The notes under the pieces: generated by a model
What the model was told of the DNA's origin: nothing
Databases searched by the model: none
Seen by the model: only the letters and a program-made list of their open reading frames with translations
Assembly (NCBI GenBank): GCA_902773195.1
Contig: CACYDL010000103.1
Span: forward strand, 1 to 13,348
Source of the DNA: an uncultured Lachnospiraceae bacterium
GTDB lineage: Bacteria; Bacillota_A; Clostridia; Lachnospirales; Lachnospiraceae
Direction of reading: 5' to 3'
Length of the DNA: 13,348 nt
Shown: in pieces, positions 13,234 to 13,348 of the stretch
Numbering within the stretch: position 1 is the stretch's first letter
How the letters are laid out: every line of letters starts with the position of its first letter
Program-made: the position numbers and the translations under genes

Positions 13234-13348
13234 TTACAGCTTCATCAGGATCTCCCGGATGTCTCCGTTGATGCAGATGGATCTGTCTATGATTTCATCC
13301 GGTGCGTAGGCCTCGCCGTAATTCAGGCAGGCATATGTCGCGTCCGGC
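13234..13348 (-). CDS. Partial CDS, C-terminal end of an unrecognised protein
   Basis: The minus strand holds an open frame from the window edge to a TAA at 13234-13236, encoding 37 residues that end ...LNYGEAYAPDEIIDRSICINGDIREILMKL at the C-terminus (quoted in part: GEAYAPDEIIDRSICING, then DIREILMKL). Codon choice (CTG, ATC, GGC rich) matches neighbouring genes, and a hairpin follows the stop, both supporting a real gene end. The rest lies outside the window. I do not recognise the family. Confidence 0.7.
   Translation of the reverse strand, partial: PDATYACLNYGEAYAPDEIIDRSICINGDIREILMKL

Overview
The window is GC-rich (around 60% by eye) and dense with short-spaced, co-directional genes that have strong AGGAGG-type ribosome binding sites. 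Gene content points to a GC-rich anaerobic member of the Bacillota (Clostridia, Lachnospiraceae-like): a minimal two-gene SufC/SufB iron-sulfur system, unsplit LarC with LarB, a DUF1848 protein, a DUF4342/UBA-like protein and an OmpR-type two-component system. The taxonomic placement is inference; no rRNA or marker gene is present.

Layout. (1) 1-1826, minus strand: sufC-sufB, an Fe-S cluster scaffold/ATPase pair. A 74-bp tandem array that repeats the last codons of sufB follows it and runs off the left edge. (2) 1827-2097: AT-rich divergent promoter region. (3) 2098-4980, plus strand: a UBA-like/DUF4342 membrane protein, an OmpR-family response regulator and its sensor histidine kinase, with gaps of 33 and 27 bp. 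(4) 5032-10064, minus strand, read larB-larC-isochorismatase-like hydrolase-ABC-F ATPase (Uup type). LarB and LarC make and metallate the nickel-pincer nucleotide cofactor; larA and larE are not in the window. larC carries in-frame repeats (a 63-bp His-rich unit and a 48-bp interdomain linker unit). It is followed by a 38-bp tandem array copied from its own 3' end, which fills the whole gap up to the hydrolase. (5) 10262-11194, minus: a DUF1848 protein with a C-terminal Cys cluster. (6) 11195-11487: an intergenic region built of two different repeat sets. (7) 11488-12183, plus: a ThuA-like protein. (8) 12232-13062, minus: a fumarylacetoacetate-hydrolase-family enzyme with its own promoter, behind the 3' end of another minus-strand gene cut by the right edge.

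The most unusual signal is repeat expansion attached to gene boundaries. Both sufB and larC have their 3' ends tandemly re-copied downstream of the stop, and both units (74 and 38 bp) are one base short of a multiple of three. In the sufB array every difference between copies falls at a codon third position along a path that reads sufB, shifts -1 and continues into the next copy, so the copies look constrained or recently exchanged. The larC array does not show that constraint and decays away from the gene. No CRISPR array, tRNA, rRNA, insertion sequence or phage gene was found.
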